Of a DNA stretch of 7,116 nt, positions 1 through 6,316 are shown one piece after another. The notes below the pieces were generated by a model. The model made no database searches. It saw only the letters and a program-made list of their open reading frames with translations, and was not told the DNA's origin. The translations under genes were made by a program, and so were the position numbers. Source of the DNA: Pseudomonadota bacterium (GTDB lineage Bacteria; Pseudomonadota; Alphaproteobacteria; Sphingomonadales; Sphingomonadaceae); the NCBI GenBank assembly GCA_023424095.1, contig JAFAEG010000045.1, forward strand, positions 1 through 7,116, given 5' to 3'. Each line of letters begins with the position of its first letter. Within the stretch, counting starts at the first letter, position 1.

Positions 1-6
1 TTCCAG

Positions 7-143
7 GATATGCTGTTGGGAGGCCGGGTGGGGGTGCGGGCCGGTGCCGTTTGCGCGGGAGCGCGACAAACCCCACGCGTTCATCCCCGGTTGTGGTTCG
101 GTCCATAGAAATGCTGTAGTAAGGGCCTGAAACACAGCATATC
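7..143. repeat. gatatgctgt repeats upstream of ctpA
   Basis: The 10-mer gatatgctgt at 7-16 recurs as its exact reverse complement at 134-143, eight bases before the ctpA start. A shorter direct copy, atgctgt, lies at 111-117 and can pair with acagcat at 134-140 across a 16-nt loop. The rest of positions 1-151 shows no recognisable coding end in the three plus frames. A weak TTGTGG (91-96) / TGTAGT (115-120) pair could be a promoter, but the match is poor. Function is unknown. It could be an operator, an mRNA leader hairpin, or chance. Confidence 0.3.
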
Positions 144-151
144 GGACCGTC

Positions 152-1492
152 ATGAACAGCAATTTCATCCGCTCGCTCGCTTTGGTCGGCGCGGTGGCCG
201 TCCTGCCCGCGACGACCGCGGCCTTGGCCCAGGTCGAAGTCGACACCTATCGCGAGCTGGACGAGTTCGTTTCCGTCCTGAACCGGATCCGCAGCGAATA
301 TGTCGATCAGGTCGATGACCGCACTCTGATCCGCGGCGCGATCGACGGCATGCTGAACAGCCTCGATCCGCATTCCTCCTATCTGGACGCGCGCGGCTTC
401 TCGAACATGATGTCGACCACGGACGGCAATTATGGCGGGCTCGGCCTGACCGTGACGATGGAGGATGGCGCGGTGAAGGTGATCGCGGCGACGCGCGGCA
501 CGCCGGCCGATCTGGCCGGGATCAAGGCGGGCGACTTCATCACCCATGTCGACGGCCAGCTGTTCTTCGGCGGCACGCTCGATGAGGCGGTCGACAAGAT
601 GCGCGGCGCGCCGGGCACGTCGGTGCGCATCCGCGTGGTGCGGCCGGGCCGCGACCAGCCGCTGGAGCTGAACATCACCCGCGCGATCATCGACATTCCG
701 GCGGTGCGTTCGGAGGTGAAGGACCGGGTCGGGATCATCACCGTCACCACCTTCAACCGCAACACGACGGACATGGCCCGGCGCGCGATCGCCGAGATGG
801 AGCGCAACCCGCAGGGCGCGCCGCTGGGTTACGTGATCGATCTGCGCTCCAATCCGGGCGGCCTGCTCGACCAGGCGATCGAGCTTTCGGACCTGTTCCT
901 GGAGCGCGGCGAAGTCGTTTCGCAACGCGGCCGGGCACGCACCGACATCGAGCGTTATTATGCCGAGCCGGGCGACGCGACCGGCGGCAAGCCGATCGTC
1001 GTGCTGGTCGATGCCGGCAGCGCCTCGGCGTCGGAGATCGTCGCCGCCGCCCTGCAGGACCACCGCCGCGGCCTCGTCATGGGCGAGCGCACCTTCGGCA
1101 AGGGTTCGGTGCAGACCCTCGTGCCGCTCGGCAACGGCTCGACCGCGATCCGGCTGACCACGGCGCGTTATTACACGCCGTCCGGCCGCTCGGTGCAGGA
1201 AGGCGGCATCCAGCCGGACATCCTCGTGCCCCAGCTCAGCGACCCGGATTACCGCTCCCGCACCCGCGTGCGCGAATCCGATCTGCGCCGGCATCTGGTG
1301 AACGAAGGCGCGATCCAGGACGATGTGATCCAGGATGACGGCCGACCCGATCCGCGCTTCGCGATGACCGCCGAGCAATTGCGCGAGCGCGGCATCACCG
1401 ATTTCCAGCTCCATTATGCGCTGGAGACGATCGCCCGCCTCGGCCGCACCCGGCAGGCGACGGGCACGACCACCACCCCGTCGCGGCGGTAA
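152..1492 (+). CDS. ctpA: S41 family C-terminal processing peptidase (CtpA/Prc type)
   Basis: A 446-residue periplasmic serine protease that, as known for the family, cleaves envelope proteins near their C-termini and often trims regulators of peptidoglycan hydrolases. Residues 1-26 form a signal peptide ending in AALA before Gln27. A helical N-terminal region follows, with the family-typical LDPHSSYL at 71-78. A PDZ domain spans about 95-165 and begins YGGLGLTV. The S41 catalytic core follows, with DLRSNPGG at 230-237, the nucleophile Ser292 in GSASASEI, the general base Lys317 in GERTFGKGSVQT, and Gln321. The Ser-to-Lys spacing of 25 matches Prc. The C-terminus is a low-complexity Thr/Arg tail of about 10 residues. 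Length is normal. The ATG at 152 has only a weak GGA upstream (144-146), but the signal peptide starts there and supports it. The repeat and dsbB follow on the same strand. Confidence 0.95.
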   Translation: MNSNFIRSLALVGAVAVLPATTAALAQVEVDTYRELDEFVSVLNRIRSEYVDQVDDRTLIRGAIDGMLNSLDPHSSYLDARGFSNMMSTTDGNYGGLGLTVTMEDGAVKVIAATRGTPADLAGIKAGDFITHVDGQLFFGGTLDEAVDKMRGAPGTSVRIRVVRPGRDQPLELNITRAIIDIPAVRSEVKDRVGIITVTTFNRNTTDMARRAIAEMERNPQGAPLGYVIDLRSNPGGLLDQAIELSDLFLERGEVVSQRGRARTDIERYYAEPGDATGGKPIVVLVDAGSASASEIVAAALQDHRRGLVMGERTFGKGSVQTLVPLGNGSTAIRLTTARYYTPSGRSVQEGGIQPDILVPQLSDPDYRSRTRVRESDLRRHLVNEGAIQDDVIQDDGRPDPRFAMTAEQLRERGITDFQLHYALETIARLGRTRQATGTTTTPSRR

Positions 1493-1511
1493 TTGGATGG
1501 ATCACGGGAAT

Positions 1512-1622
1512 CCCGCTCATCCTGAGGAGCGGCTGAGCTTGGCGAAGACGCGTCTCGAAGGACCGGTGCGTGCTTCGAGACGGCATTTCGACTTCGCTCA
1601 ATGCCTCCTCAGCATGAGCGGG
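1512..1622. repeat. Palindromic interspersed repeat, about 111 bp
   Basis: An imperfect inverted repeat occupies nearly all of the ctpA-dsbB gap. The outer arms, 1512-1529 and 1605-1622 (cccgctcatcctgaggag and its complement), match at 17 of 18 positions. An inner perfect 10-bp stem pairs cgtctcgaag (1551-1560) with cttcgagacg (1573-1582) around a 12-nt loop. Between them, gagc..gaag on the left and cttcgctc on the right also pair, so the whole unit can fold as one long cruciform or hairpin. The core words (catcctgaggag, tctcgaagga) resemble dispersed intergenic palindromes that I recall from alphaproteobacterial genomes. That resemblance is from memory and was not searched. There is no ORF of its own and no visible target duplication. 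It ends eight bases before the dsbB start, so it lies in that gene's 5' leader if transcription comes from ctpA. Confidence 0.8.
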
Positions 1623-1630
1623 CTTTAAAT

Positions 1631-2116
1631 ATGACCTCGAACCCCCTCTCCCTCGCCAAGGCGCTGGCCTTGTTCGTCCCCGCGGCCTTGCTCGCCGGGG
1701 CCTATGGCTCGCAATATTGGGGCGGCCTCCACCCCTGCGAGATGTGCTATTGGCAGCGCTGGCCGCATTTCGCCGCCGTCGCCCTCGCGATCGCCGCATA
1801 TCTCTTCGCCCGAATGCCCGATCGCGGCCGTAGCTTCGTCTGGCTGGCGGCGATCGCCATCCTGATCAGCGGCGGCATCGGCGTGTGGCATGCCGGCATC
1901 GAGGCGGGGATCTTCCCCGGCTTCACCTCTTGCTCGAACGCCGGCGGCGCTTCGCTGGAGGAGATCATGTCCCGGCCGATGATCCGCTGCGACGAAGTGC
2001 AGTTCAGCTTCCTCGGAATCTCGATGGCGGGCTGGAATGCGGTCATTTCCATTTCTGCTGCGTTGGTGATCGCATGGCTGAGTCTGAAACGCCGCGCGCC
2101 GGAATATTCGGCATGA
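1631..2116 (+). CDS. dsbB: Disulfide bond formation protein DsbB
   Basis: A 161-residue inner-membrane protein that reoxidises a periplasmic DsbA-type oxidase and passes the electrons to ubiquinone. Four membrane segments are visible at roughly 9-28, 44-61, 68-86 and 133-151. The first periplasmic loop carries the redox CxxC as HPCEMCYWQRWPHF (Cys36, Cys39), the family signature. The second loop carries the other pair, Cys101 (FTSCSNAG) and Cys120 (MIRCDEVQF). Length fits the family. The frame is open to an ATG at 1601, but that lies inside the palindromic repeat and would add ten unconserved residues. The ATG at 1631 is preferred, although its upstream sequence (gagcggg, 1616-1622) is a poor ribosome binding site contributed by the repeat. 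Its stop overlaps the coq7 start as ATGA, implying translational coupling. Confidence 0.95.
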   Translation: MTSNPLSLAKALALFVPAALLAGAYGSQYWGGLHPCEMCYWQRWPHFAAVALAIAAYLFARMPDRGRSFVWLAAIAILISGGIGVWHAGIEAGIFPGFTSCSNAGGASLEEIMSRPMIRCDEVQFSFLGISMAGWNAVISISAALVIAWLSLKRRAPEYSA

Positions 2117-2658
2117 GCGAGGCCCGCGGCTGGTGGCCCGGTGACAGGCGCGCCGACACCGCATCGATGCTGCGCGTCGATCAGGCCGGGGAATATGGCG
2201 CGGTGCGCATCTATGCCGGCCAGGCGGCAGTGCTGGGCCAGGAGCATCCGACCGCGCGGCTGGTCGCGCAGATGGCGAGCCAGGAGGAGCGCCACCTTTC
2301 CACCTTCGACCGGATGATGGCCGAGCGCGGCGTTCGGCCGACCCTGCTGCAGCCCTTCTGGCACGTCGCCGGCCATGCGCTGGGCGCCGCGACAGCCCTG
2401 ATCGGGCCGAAGGCGGCGATGGCCTGCACGGCGGCGATCGAGGACGAGATTGACGAGCATTACGGCCAGCAGCGGGTCGCGCTCGGCGAGGACGATCCGG
2501 AGTTGTCCGAGCGGATCGCCGAATTCCAGGCCGAGGAAGTCGAGCATCGCGACCTCGCTCTGGCCCATGGCGCCGAGGAAGCAGTCGCTTATCCCTTGCT
2601 TTATTCCGCCGTGCGCGCCGGCTGCCGCACTGCTATTTTCCTGTCCAAGCGAATCTGA
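2113..2658 (+). CDS. coq7: 3-demethoxyubiquinol 3-hydroxylase (COQ7 family)
   Basis: A 181-residue carboxylate-bridged di-iron monooxygenase that performs the C6 hydroxylation of demethoxyubiquinol, the penultimate step of ubiquinone synthesis, at the inner membrane. Predicted iron ligands, placed by comparison with the human COQ7 sequence as I recall it, are Glu27 in RVDQAGEYGA, Glu58 and His61 (EERH), Glu110 (AAIEDEIDEHY), and Glu142 and His145 (EEVEHRD). The conserved helix HALGAATALIG and the C-terminal AGCRTAIFLSKRI are also typical. The chosen start at 2113 overlaps the dsbB stop as ATGA. An in-frame ATG at 2074 inside dsbB would add 13 residues, and neither start has a strong Shine-Dalgarno. 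This type replaces UbiF-like flavin hydroxylases in many alphaproteobacteria. The next gene begins 18 bp later, so the run is probably one operon. Confidence 0.94.
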   Translation: MSEARGWWPGDRRADTASMLRVDQAGEYGAVRIYAGQAAVLGQEHPTARLVAQMASQEERHLSTFDRMMAERGVRPTLLQPFWHVAGHALGAATALIGPKAAMACTAAIEDEIDEHYGQQRVALGEDDPELSERIAEFQAEEVEHRDLALAHGAEEAVAYPLLYSAVRAGCRTAIFLSKRI

Positions 2659-2676
2659 CGTCGAAGGATCTGAACC

Positions 2677-3360
2677 ATGCGTGCCACCATCGCCCTCGCT
2701 CTGCTGTTCAGCGCCGCGCCCGCATTCGCGCAGAATGCACAGCCGACCACCGCCGACGTCCAGGATCTGCGCGTCAGCCAGGTGATCGTGTTCGGCGACG
2801 ACGCCTGCCCGCAGCCGAGCAATCCGGACGAGGAAATCGTCGTCTGCGCGCGCTTCCGCGAGGATGAGCGCTTCCGCATCCCGGAAAATCTGCGCGGCGA
2901 CCCGAACGCGCCGCAGAACCAGAGCTGGGCCAACCGCGCGATCGAACTCTCCTATGTCGGCCGCAGCGGCATCGGCAGCTGCTCGCCGGTCGGCGGCGGC
3001 GGCTTCACCGGCTGCAACCAGCAATTGATCAACCAGGCGGTCGCCGAGCGGCGCGGCCGCCCCGAGGTGAATTGGGCGCGGCTGATCGAGCAGGCGCGGC
3101 AGGAGCGCCTGTCCGGCATCAACGCCGCCTCGTCCGAGGAAGAATTGAGCGCCGGCGGCAATCGCCGCCTGCAGCAACTCCGCATCCAGCAGGGCCAGCT
3201 TTGCCCGCCGAGCACGGAAGCGGTGATCATCACCTGCACCTATCCCGACGGCAGCGCCGCCCCGGTCCAGCCGGCCGGCGAGCCGGTGATCCCGATCGGC
3301 GGCCGGGTGCAGCCGGCTAATCCTCCGGCGACCCCGCCCGCGACGCCGCAAGGCGACTGA
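2677..3360 (+). CDS. Secreted six-cysteine protein, function unknown
   Basis: A 227-residue protein with a clear signal peptide: MRAT, a hydrophobic stretch, then SAAPAFA cut before Gln19. It should be periplasmic or exported. I recall similar proteins carrying a DEEIVVCAR-like motif in sphingomonads but know no function. Six cysteines occur as three evenly spaced pairs, 44/57, 102/113 and 176/187. The first and last pairs lie in related segments (CPQPSNPDEEIVVC and CPPSTEAVIITC), which suggests an internal duplication. The middle pair lies in a Gly-rich SCSPVGGGGFTGC stretch. Residues 131-175 look helical and charged. The tail from about 194 is Pro/Ala-rich and probably disordered. A good ribosome binding site, gaagga, lies at 2663-2668, eight bases before ATG. 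Placement 18 bp after coq7 and close to dsbB suggests cotranscription and, by inference, a disulfide-bonded product. No enzyme motif is visible. Confidence 0.85.
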   Translation: MRATIALALLFSAAPAFAQNAQPTTADVQDLRVSQVIVFGDDACPQPSNPDEEIVVCARFREDERFRIPENLRGDPNAPQNQSWANRAIELSYVGRSGIGSCSPVGGGGFTGCNQQLINQAVAERRGRPEVNWARLIEQARQERLSGINAASSEEELSAGGNRRLQQLRIQQGQLCPPSTEAVIITCTYPDGSAAPVQPAGEPVIPIGGRVQPANPPATPPATPQGD

Positions 3361-3363
3361 TAG

Positions 3364-3451
3364 CCGGTTCCTATACCGGTGCTTTCAGCGCCAACTGGAA
3401 TCTCTCCAGTTTGACGCTACCCAAGGCAGCGGGGCTCCAGCTTGCGCTGGA
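3364..3451 (+). promoter_or_regulatory. Stacked hairpins between the secreted-protein gene and the permease
   Basis: Three inverted repeats sit in the 108-bp gap. The first is ccggt/accgg (3364-3368, 3375-3379). The strongest is aactgga/tccagtt (3393-3399, 3405-3411), which extends outward through agcg (3387-3390) and cgct (3415-3418). The third is tccagc/gctgga (3436-3441, 3446-3451). The segment 3387-3399 can alternatively pair with 3436-3448 at 11 of 13 positions, because 3404-3418 and 3435-3448 are near-copies. No T-run follows any stem, so a standard intrinsic terminator is unlikely. The structure could be a 3' end processed after the operon or a leader controlling the permease. The mechanism is inferred only from pairing. 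Confidence 0.4.
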
Positions 3452-3468
3452 CAGATTGGGGGGCGGCT

Positions 3469-4815
3469 TTGGCGGAATCTGAAACTGCGACGGCGCCGGC
3501 AGAGGGCCTGCGCCGCGACATCGGCTTTAGCGGCTCGGCCGTATTGGCCTTCAACGGCATTGTCGGCGCCGGCATCTTCGCGCTTCCGGGGACGTTGCAC
3601 GAGAAGTTCGGGGCGTTCAGCCCGTTCCTGTTCCCGCTCTTCGCCATCCTCATCATGCTCGTCGTCATTCCGTTCGCGCGGCAGGCGGCGCTGCATTCCG
3701 GCTCCGGCGGGCCGGTCGCCTATACGGCCCGCTTCGGCTCGGCCGTGTCGTTCCAGGTCGGCTGGCTCTATTATCTCGCGCGGCTGACCGCGCTCGCCGC
3801 CAACGCCAATGTCTTCGCCACTTATGCCGCCGCCCTCTATCCGCCGCTCGGCGGCTGGGCCGGCCGCGCCGCCTTGATCCTGGCGCTGATCGGCTTCGTT
3901 ACCTGGGTGAACGTCGTCGGCGTGAAGCGCGCTATCCGCGCGCTCGAAGGCATCACCTTGCTGAAAGCGCTGCCAGTCGTCACGCTGGCGCTGGTCGGGC
4001 TCGTCGTCGCCGGCGCCAATCTCGGCGCGCCGATTGCGCTGCCGGAATTCACCGCGATCGAGACCTCGGCCCTGGTCGTGCTCTACGCCTTTGTCGGCTT
4101 CGAAAATGCCGTCGTGCCCGCGGGCGAGACGCGCGATGCGCAGCGGACCATTCCGCGCGCCCTGATCGTCACCGTCTGCGCGACCGCCGCTTTCTACTTC
4201 CTCGTCCAGCTCGCTTATGTCGCGGTGATGCCGCAGGGGCCGGCCCCGGCCGCGCCGCTCGCCACCTTCGCCGAAGCCTTGATCGGCCCGGCCGGCTTCG
4301 TGATCCTCAGCCTCACCGCCATGGCCTCGGTGATGGGGAATGTGCTGAGTTCGGTCACCTCGACGCCGCGCGTCACCTTCGCGCTGGCGGAATCGCGGTC
4401 GCTGCCGCTCTGGTTCGGCCGCCTCAACCCGCGCTGGAACACCCCGGTCAATTCGATCCTGTTCATGGCCTTGCTCGGCGGCACTTTGGCGCTGACCGGC
4501 GACTTTCTGGGGCTGGCGATCGTCAGCGCGCTGGCGCGGCTGTTCGTCTACGGCCTCAGCATCGCTGCTTTGCCGGGCGCGCGGCAGGGTGCGGGCCTGC
4601 GGACCGGGGCCACGCTGCTCGCGCTGGTCGTGGCCGGCCTGGCCTTCTGCGTCTGGGCGGCGGCGCAATCGACCGGGACGGCCTGGGCCATGCTCGGCGG
4701 GCTGCTCCTGATCGGAATCCTGCTCTACGCCGGAGCGCGCCTTCAGGCGAAGGCAAGCTCGGCCGAGACGGTCTCTTCGATCCAGCCGCCACCGAGCACC
4801 CGGTCGCCGGAATAG
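3469..4815 (+). CDS. APC superfamily amino acid/amine permease
   Basis: A 448-residue inner-membrane secondary transporter with about twelve hydrophobic segments (roughly 22-41, 50-69, 93-119, 132-150, 167-186, 199-215, 230-252, 272-295, 325-343, 347-368, 380-399, 404-422). The TM1 substrate-site signature NGIVGAGIFALPG (29-41) and the TM6 region VGFENAVVPAGETRDAQRTI (209-228) with following PRAL are classic APC features. Substrate cannot be told from sequence, though an amino acid or polyamine is expected from the family. No ATG starts the frame. TTG at 3469 is chosen because six Gs (3458-3463) lie five bases upstream. TTG at 3442 would add nine residues but sits in a hairpin loop with no ribosome binding site. 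The last 24 or so residues, hydrophilic and Ser/Pro-rich, are encoded opposite the 3' end of mnmA and are probably not family-conserved. Confidence 0.9.
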   Translation: MAESETATAPAEGLRRDIGFSGSAVLAFNGIVGAGIFALPGTLHEKFGAFSPFLFPLFAILIMLVVIPFARQAALHSGSGGPVAYTARFGSAVSFQVGWLYYLARLTALAANANVFATYAAALYPPLGGWAGRAALILALIGFVTWVNVVGVKRAIRALEGITLLKALPVVTLALVGLVVAGANLGAPIALPEFTAIETSALVVLYAFVGFENAVVPAGETRDAQRTIPRALIVTVCATAAFYFLVQLAYVAVMPQGPAPAAPLATFAEALIGPAGFVILSLTAMASVMGNVLSSVTSTPRVTFALAESRSLPLWFGRLNPRWNTPVNSILFMALLGGTLALTGDFLGLAIVSALARLFVYGLSIAALPGARQGAGLRTGATLLALVVAGLAFCVWAAAQSTGTAWAMLGGLLLIGILLYAGARLQAKASSAETVSSIQPPPSTRSPE

Positions 4816-5849
4816 AGCACCGCCGCCTGACCCGGGGCGACGCCATATTCGGGGGCGTCGAAGCGCACATGCTCGCCGTCGAACCGCGCCGGCACCGGCC
4901 TGGCCAATGAGCGGACCTTCACGGTCAAATCGTCGCGCTGGTCCTCGCCGAGCCAGTTCAGCCCGCTCAGCCGCGCGGCACTGACGGCGAGCGCGCGCTT
5001 CGGCCCGGCAACGACGCGCTGCGTCTCCGGCTCGAGCCGAACGACATAAAGCGGCTCCGGCTGGCCGCCGATCTCAAGGCCCCGCCGCTGGCCGACGGTG
5101 AAATGGATCAGTCCGGCATGACGGCCGAGCGGCCGCCCCTCAAGATCGACGATCTCGCCCGGCACCGCCGCTTCGGGCCGCACCTTTTTCACCACCGCGG
5201 CATAATCGCCGTTCGGCACGAAGCAGATGTCCTGGCTGTCCGGCTTGCCGGCGACCGACAAAGCCAGCTCCGCGGCCAGCTCGCGCACCTTCGGCTTGGG
5301 CAGGCCGCCCAAGGGGAAGCGCAGGAAATCGAGCTGCTCGCGCGTGGTGGCGAACAGGAAATAGGACTGATCGCGGGCCGGATCGAAAGCGCGATGCAAT
5401 TCGGGCCCGTTCGCGCCCATGACGCGGCGGACATAATGGCCGGTCGCGAGGCAATCGGCGCCGAGATCGCGGGCGATGCCGTACAGATCGGTGAACTTCA
5501 CGCCCTGATTGCACTGCACGCAGGGAATCGGCGTGCGGCCGCGCGCATAGCTGTCGGCGAAGCGGTCGATCACGTCTTCCTTGAAGCGGGAGGCGAGGTC
5601 GAAGACGTAATGGGCGATGCCGAGCCGGTCGGCGACGCTGCGCGCATCATAAATGTCGCGGCCGGCGCAGCAGCTCTTCGCGCGCCCGACCGCTTCGCCA
5701 TGATCGTAAAGCTGCAGGGTGACGCCGATCACCTCCGCCCCGCTCTTCGCGGCGAGCGCGGCCACGACCGACGAATCGACGCCGCCGGACATGGCGACGA
5801 CGATCCGCGCCTCCGAAAGCGGTCGATCGAGCTGAAAATCGGCGTGCAT
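4743..5849 (-). CDS. mnmA: tRNA-specific 2-thiouridylase MnmA
   Basis: A 368-residue cytoplasmic enzyme that installs the 2-thio group on the wobble uridine (U34) of Lys, Glu and Gln tRNAs, using ATP and sulfur relayed from a desulfurase. The N-terminal PP-loop AMSGGVDSSVVA carries SGGVDSS at 21-27. The catalytic cysteines are Cys113 (PCVQCNQGVKF) and Cys209 (KPDSQDICFVPNGDY), matching E. coli Cys102 and Cys199. ATGHYVRR (135-142) and DQSYFL (160-165) are further family motifs. SCCAGRDIYDAR (59-70) is the form I associate with alphaproteobacteria. The C-terminal beta domain ends with the conserved VLGGGWIEE. Length is normal. The ATG at 5849 places the PP-loop correctly, although no clear ribosome binding site precedes it. 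Its 3' end overlaps the convergent permease gene by 73 bp. Confidence 0.96.
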   Translation of the reverse strand: MHADFQLDRPLSEARIVVAMSGGVDSSVVAALAAKSGAEVIGVTLQLYDHGEAVGRAKSCCAGRDIYDARSVADRLGIAHYVFDLASRFKEDVIDRFADSYARGRTPIPCVQCNQGVKFTDLYGIARDLGADCLATGHYVRRVMGANGPELHRAFDPARDQSYFLFATTREQLDFLRFPLGGLPKPKVRELAAELALSVAGKPDSQDICFVPNGDYAAVVKKVRPEAAVPGEIVDLEGRPLGRHAGLIHFTVGQRRGLEIGGQPEPLYVVRLEPETQRVVAGPKRALAVSAARLSGLNWLGEDQRDDLTVKVRSLARPVPARFDGEHVRFDAPEYGVAPGQAAVLYSGDRVLGGGWIEETVSAELAFA

Positions 5850-5928
5850 AGCGCGCCCACATAGGGGCGCGGGGCCGCCACGCCCACCCTTTACCCGGTT
5901 TTCAACACTCCGCGCCTAAGCCCGGGCG

Positions 5929-6204
5929 ATGGATGAGGCCTTCCTGATTCGCGCCCGGCGCATGCTTGGGGCACTGCAGCGGCTGCGACTCGATCATGAA
6001 TCGTTCGTCGCGAAAATTTCCGAACGCCAAATCGCCACGCCGACCGCCCGAATGGCGAGCGATGTTAAGAAAGCGCCGCAGGTTGGTGAAGCGGACAGCG
6101 CCGCCACCCTCCTTGGCGGCGCCGATGGCTGGCGCGGCGCCCGCGCGGCGCAGGACGGCTGTTTCAACCGTGCCGTCGCGGCACGCCCTCTCAACACCCC
6201 GTAA
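5929..6204 (+). CDS. Candidate small hypothetical protein (doubtful)
   Basis: A possible 91-residue protein. The first 35 residues (starting MDEAFLIRARRMLGALQRLR) could form an amphipathic, basic helix. The rest is Ala/Gly/Arg-rich with no motif, and I recognise no family. Codon use is mildly coding-like: roughly three quarters of third positions are G or C, the second position is lowest, but third-position GC is weaker than in the neighbouring genes. No Shine-Dalgarno precedes the ATG. A 103-residue frame on the opposite strand (5902-6213) has nearly the same bias, so the open frames may be a composition effect. If real, it would be divergent from mnmA and 117 bp ahead of sciP. Confidence 0.25.
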   Translation: MDEAFLIRARRMLGALQRLRLDHESFVAKISERQIATPTARMASDVKKAPQVGEADSAATLLGGADGWRGARAAQDGCFNRAVAARPLNTP

Positions 6205-6311
6205 ACCCCGCATGACCGGGAAATTTACCGTCGCATTTTAGGCTTCCTTCAACCCCCGGGGGCTACAGGAGGGCGGGGGACGGTCGTTGTTGTATTTTGA
6301 GTTTGTAGGTT

Positions 6312-6316
6312 GAGGA
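6312..6316 (+). promoter_or_regulatory. Ribosome binding site fixing the sciP start
   Basis: The sequence gagga lies five bases before the ATG at 6322. The reading frame is open four codons further, to a TTG at 6310, but that start would place this ribosome binding site inside the gene and has none of its own. The ATG is therefore preferred. Confidence 0.7.

Noticed and set aside
1..151. 3' end of an upstream gene
   Set aside because: All three plus frames run open from base 1 to stops near 106, 128 and 119, but none has recognisable sequence.
1512..1622. Repeat as a rho-independent terminator of ctpA
   Set aside because: The stem is long and interrupted, the inner loop is 12 nt, and only ttta follows the outer arm. 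Its size and nested arms fit a dispersed palindrome better, though partial termination is possible.
1512..1622. CRISPR or tandem repeat
   Set aside because: It is a single inverted unit without regularly spaced direct copies.
1395..1799. Minus-strand open frame spanning the palindromic repeat
   Set aside because: It runs opposite the ctpA end, the repeat and the dsbB start, with no motif and a shadow-like composition.
1747..3351. A 534-codon open frame on the minus strand
   Set aside because: It runs antisense through dsbB, coq7 and the secreted-protein gene, is Arg/Gly/Ala-rich without domains, and is explained by the scarcity of stops opposite GC-rich codons.
3385..4668. A 427-codon open frame on the minus strand
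   Set aside because: It is the antisense of the permease, with a composition of Arg, Gly, Glu and Gln repeats typical of shadow frames and no recognisable fold.
5103..5864. A 253-codon open frame on the plus strand
   Set aside because: It is the antisense of mnmA, whose catalytic motifs are intact, so the minus-strand gene is the real one.
6253..6262. cccccggggg palindrome as a terminator stem
   Set aside because: There is no loop and no T-run, so it is at most a protein-binding palindrome or chance.
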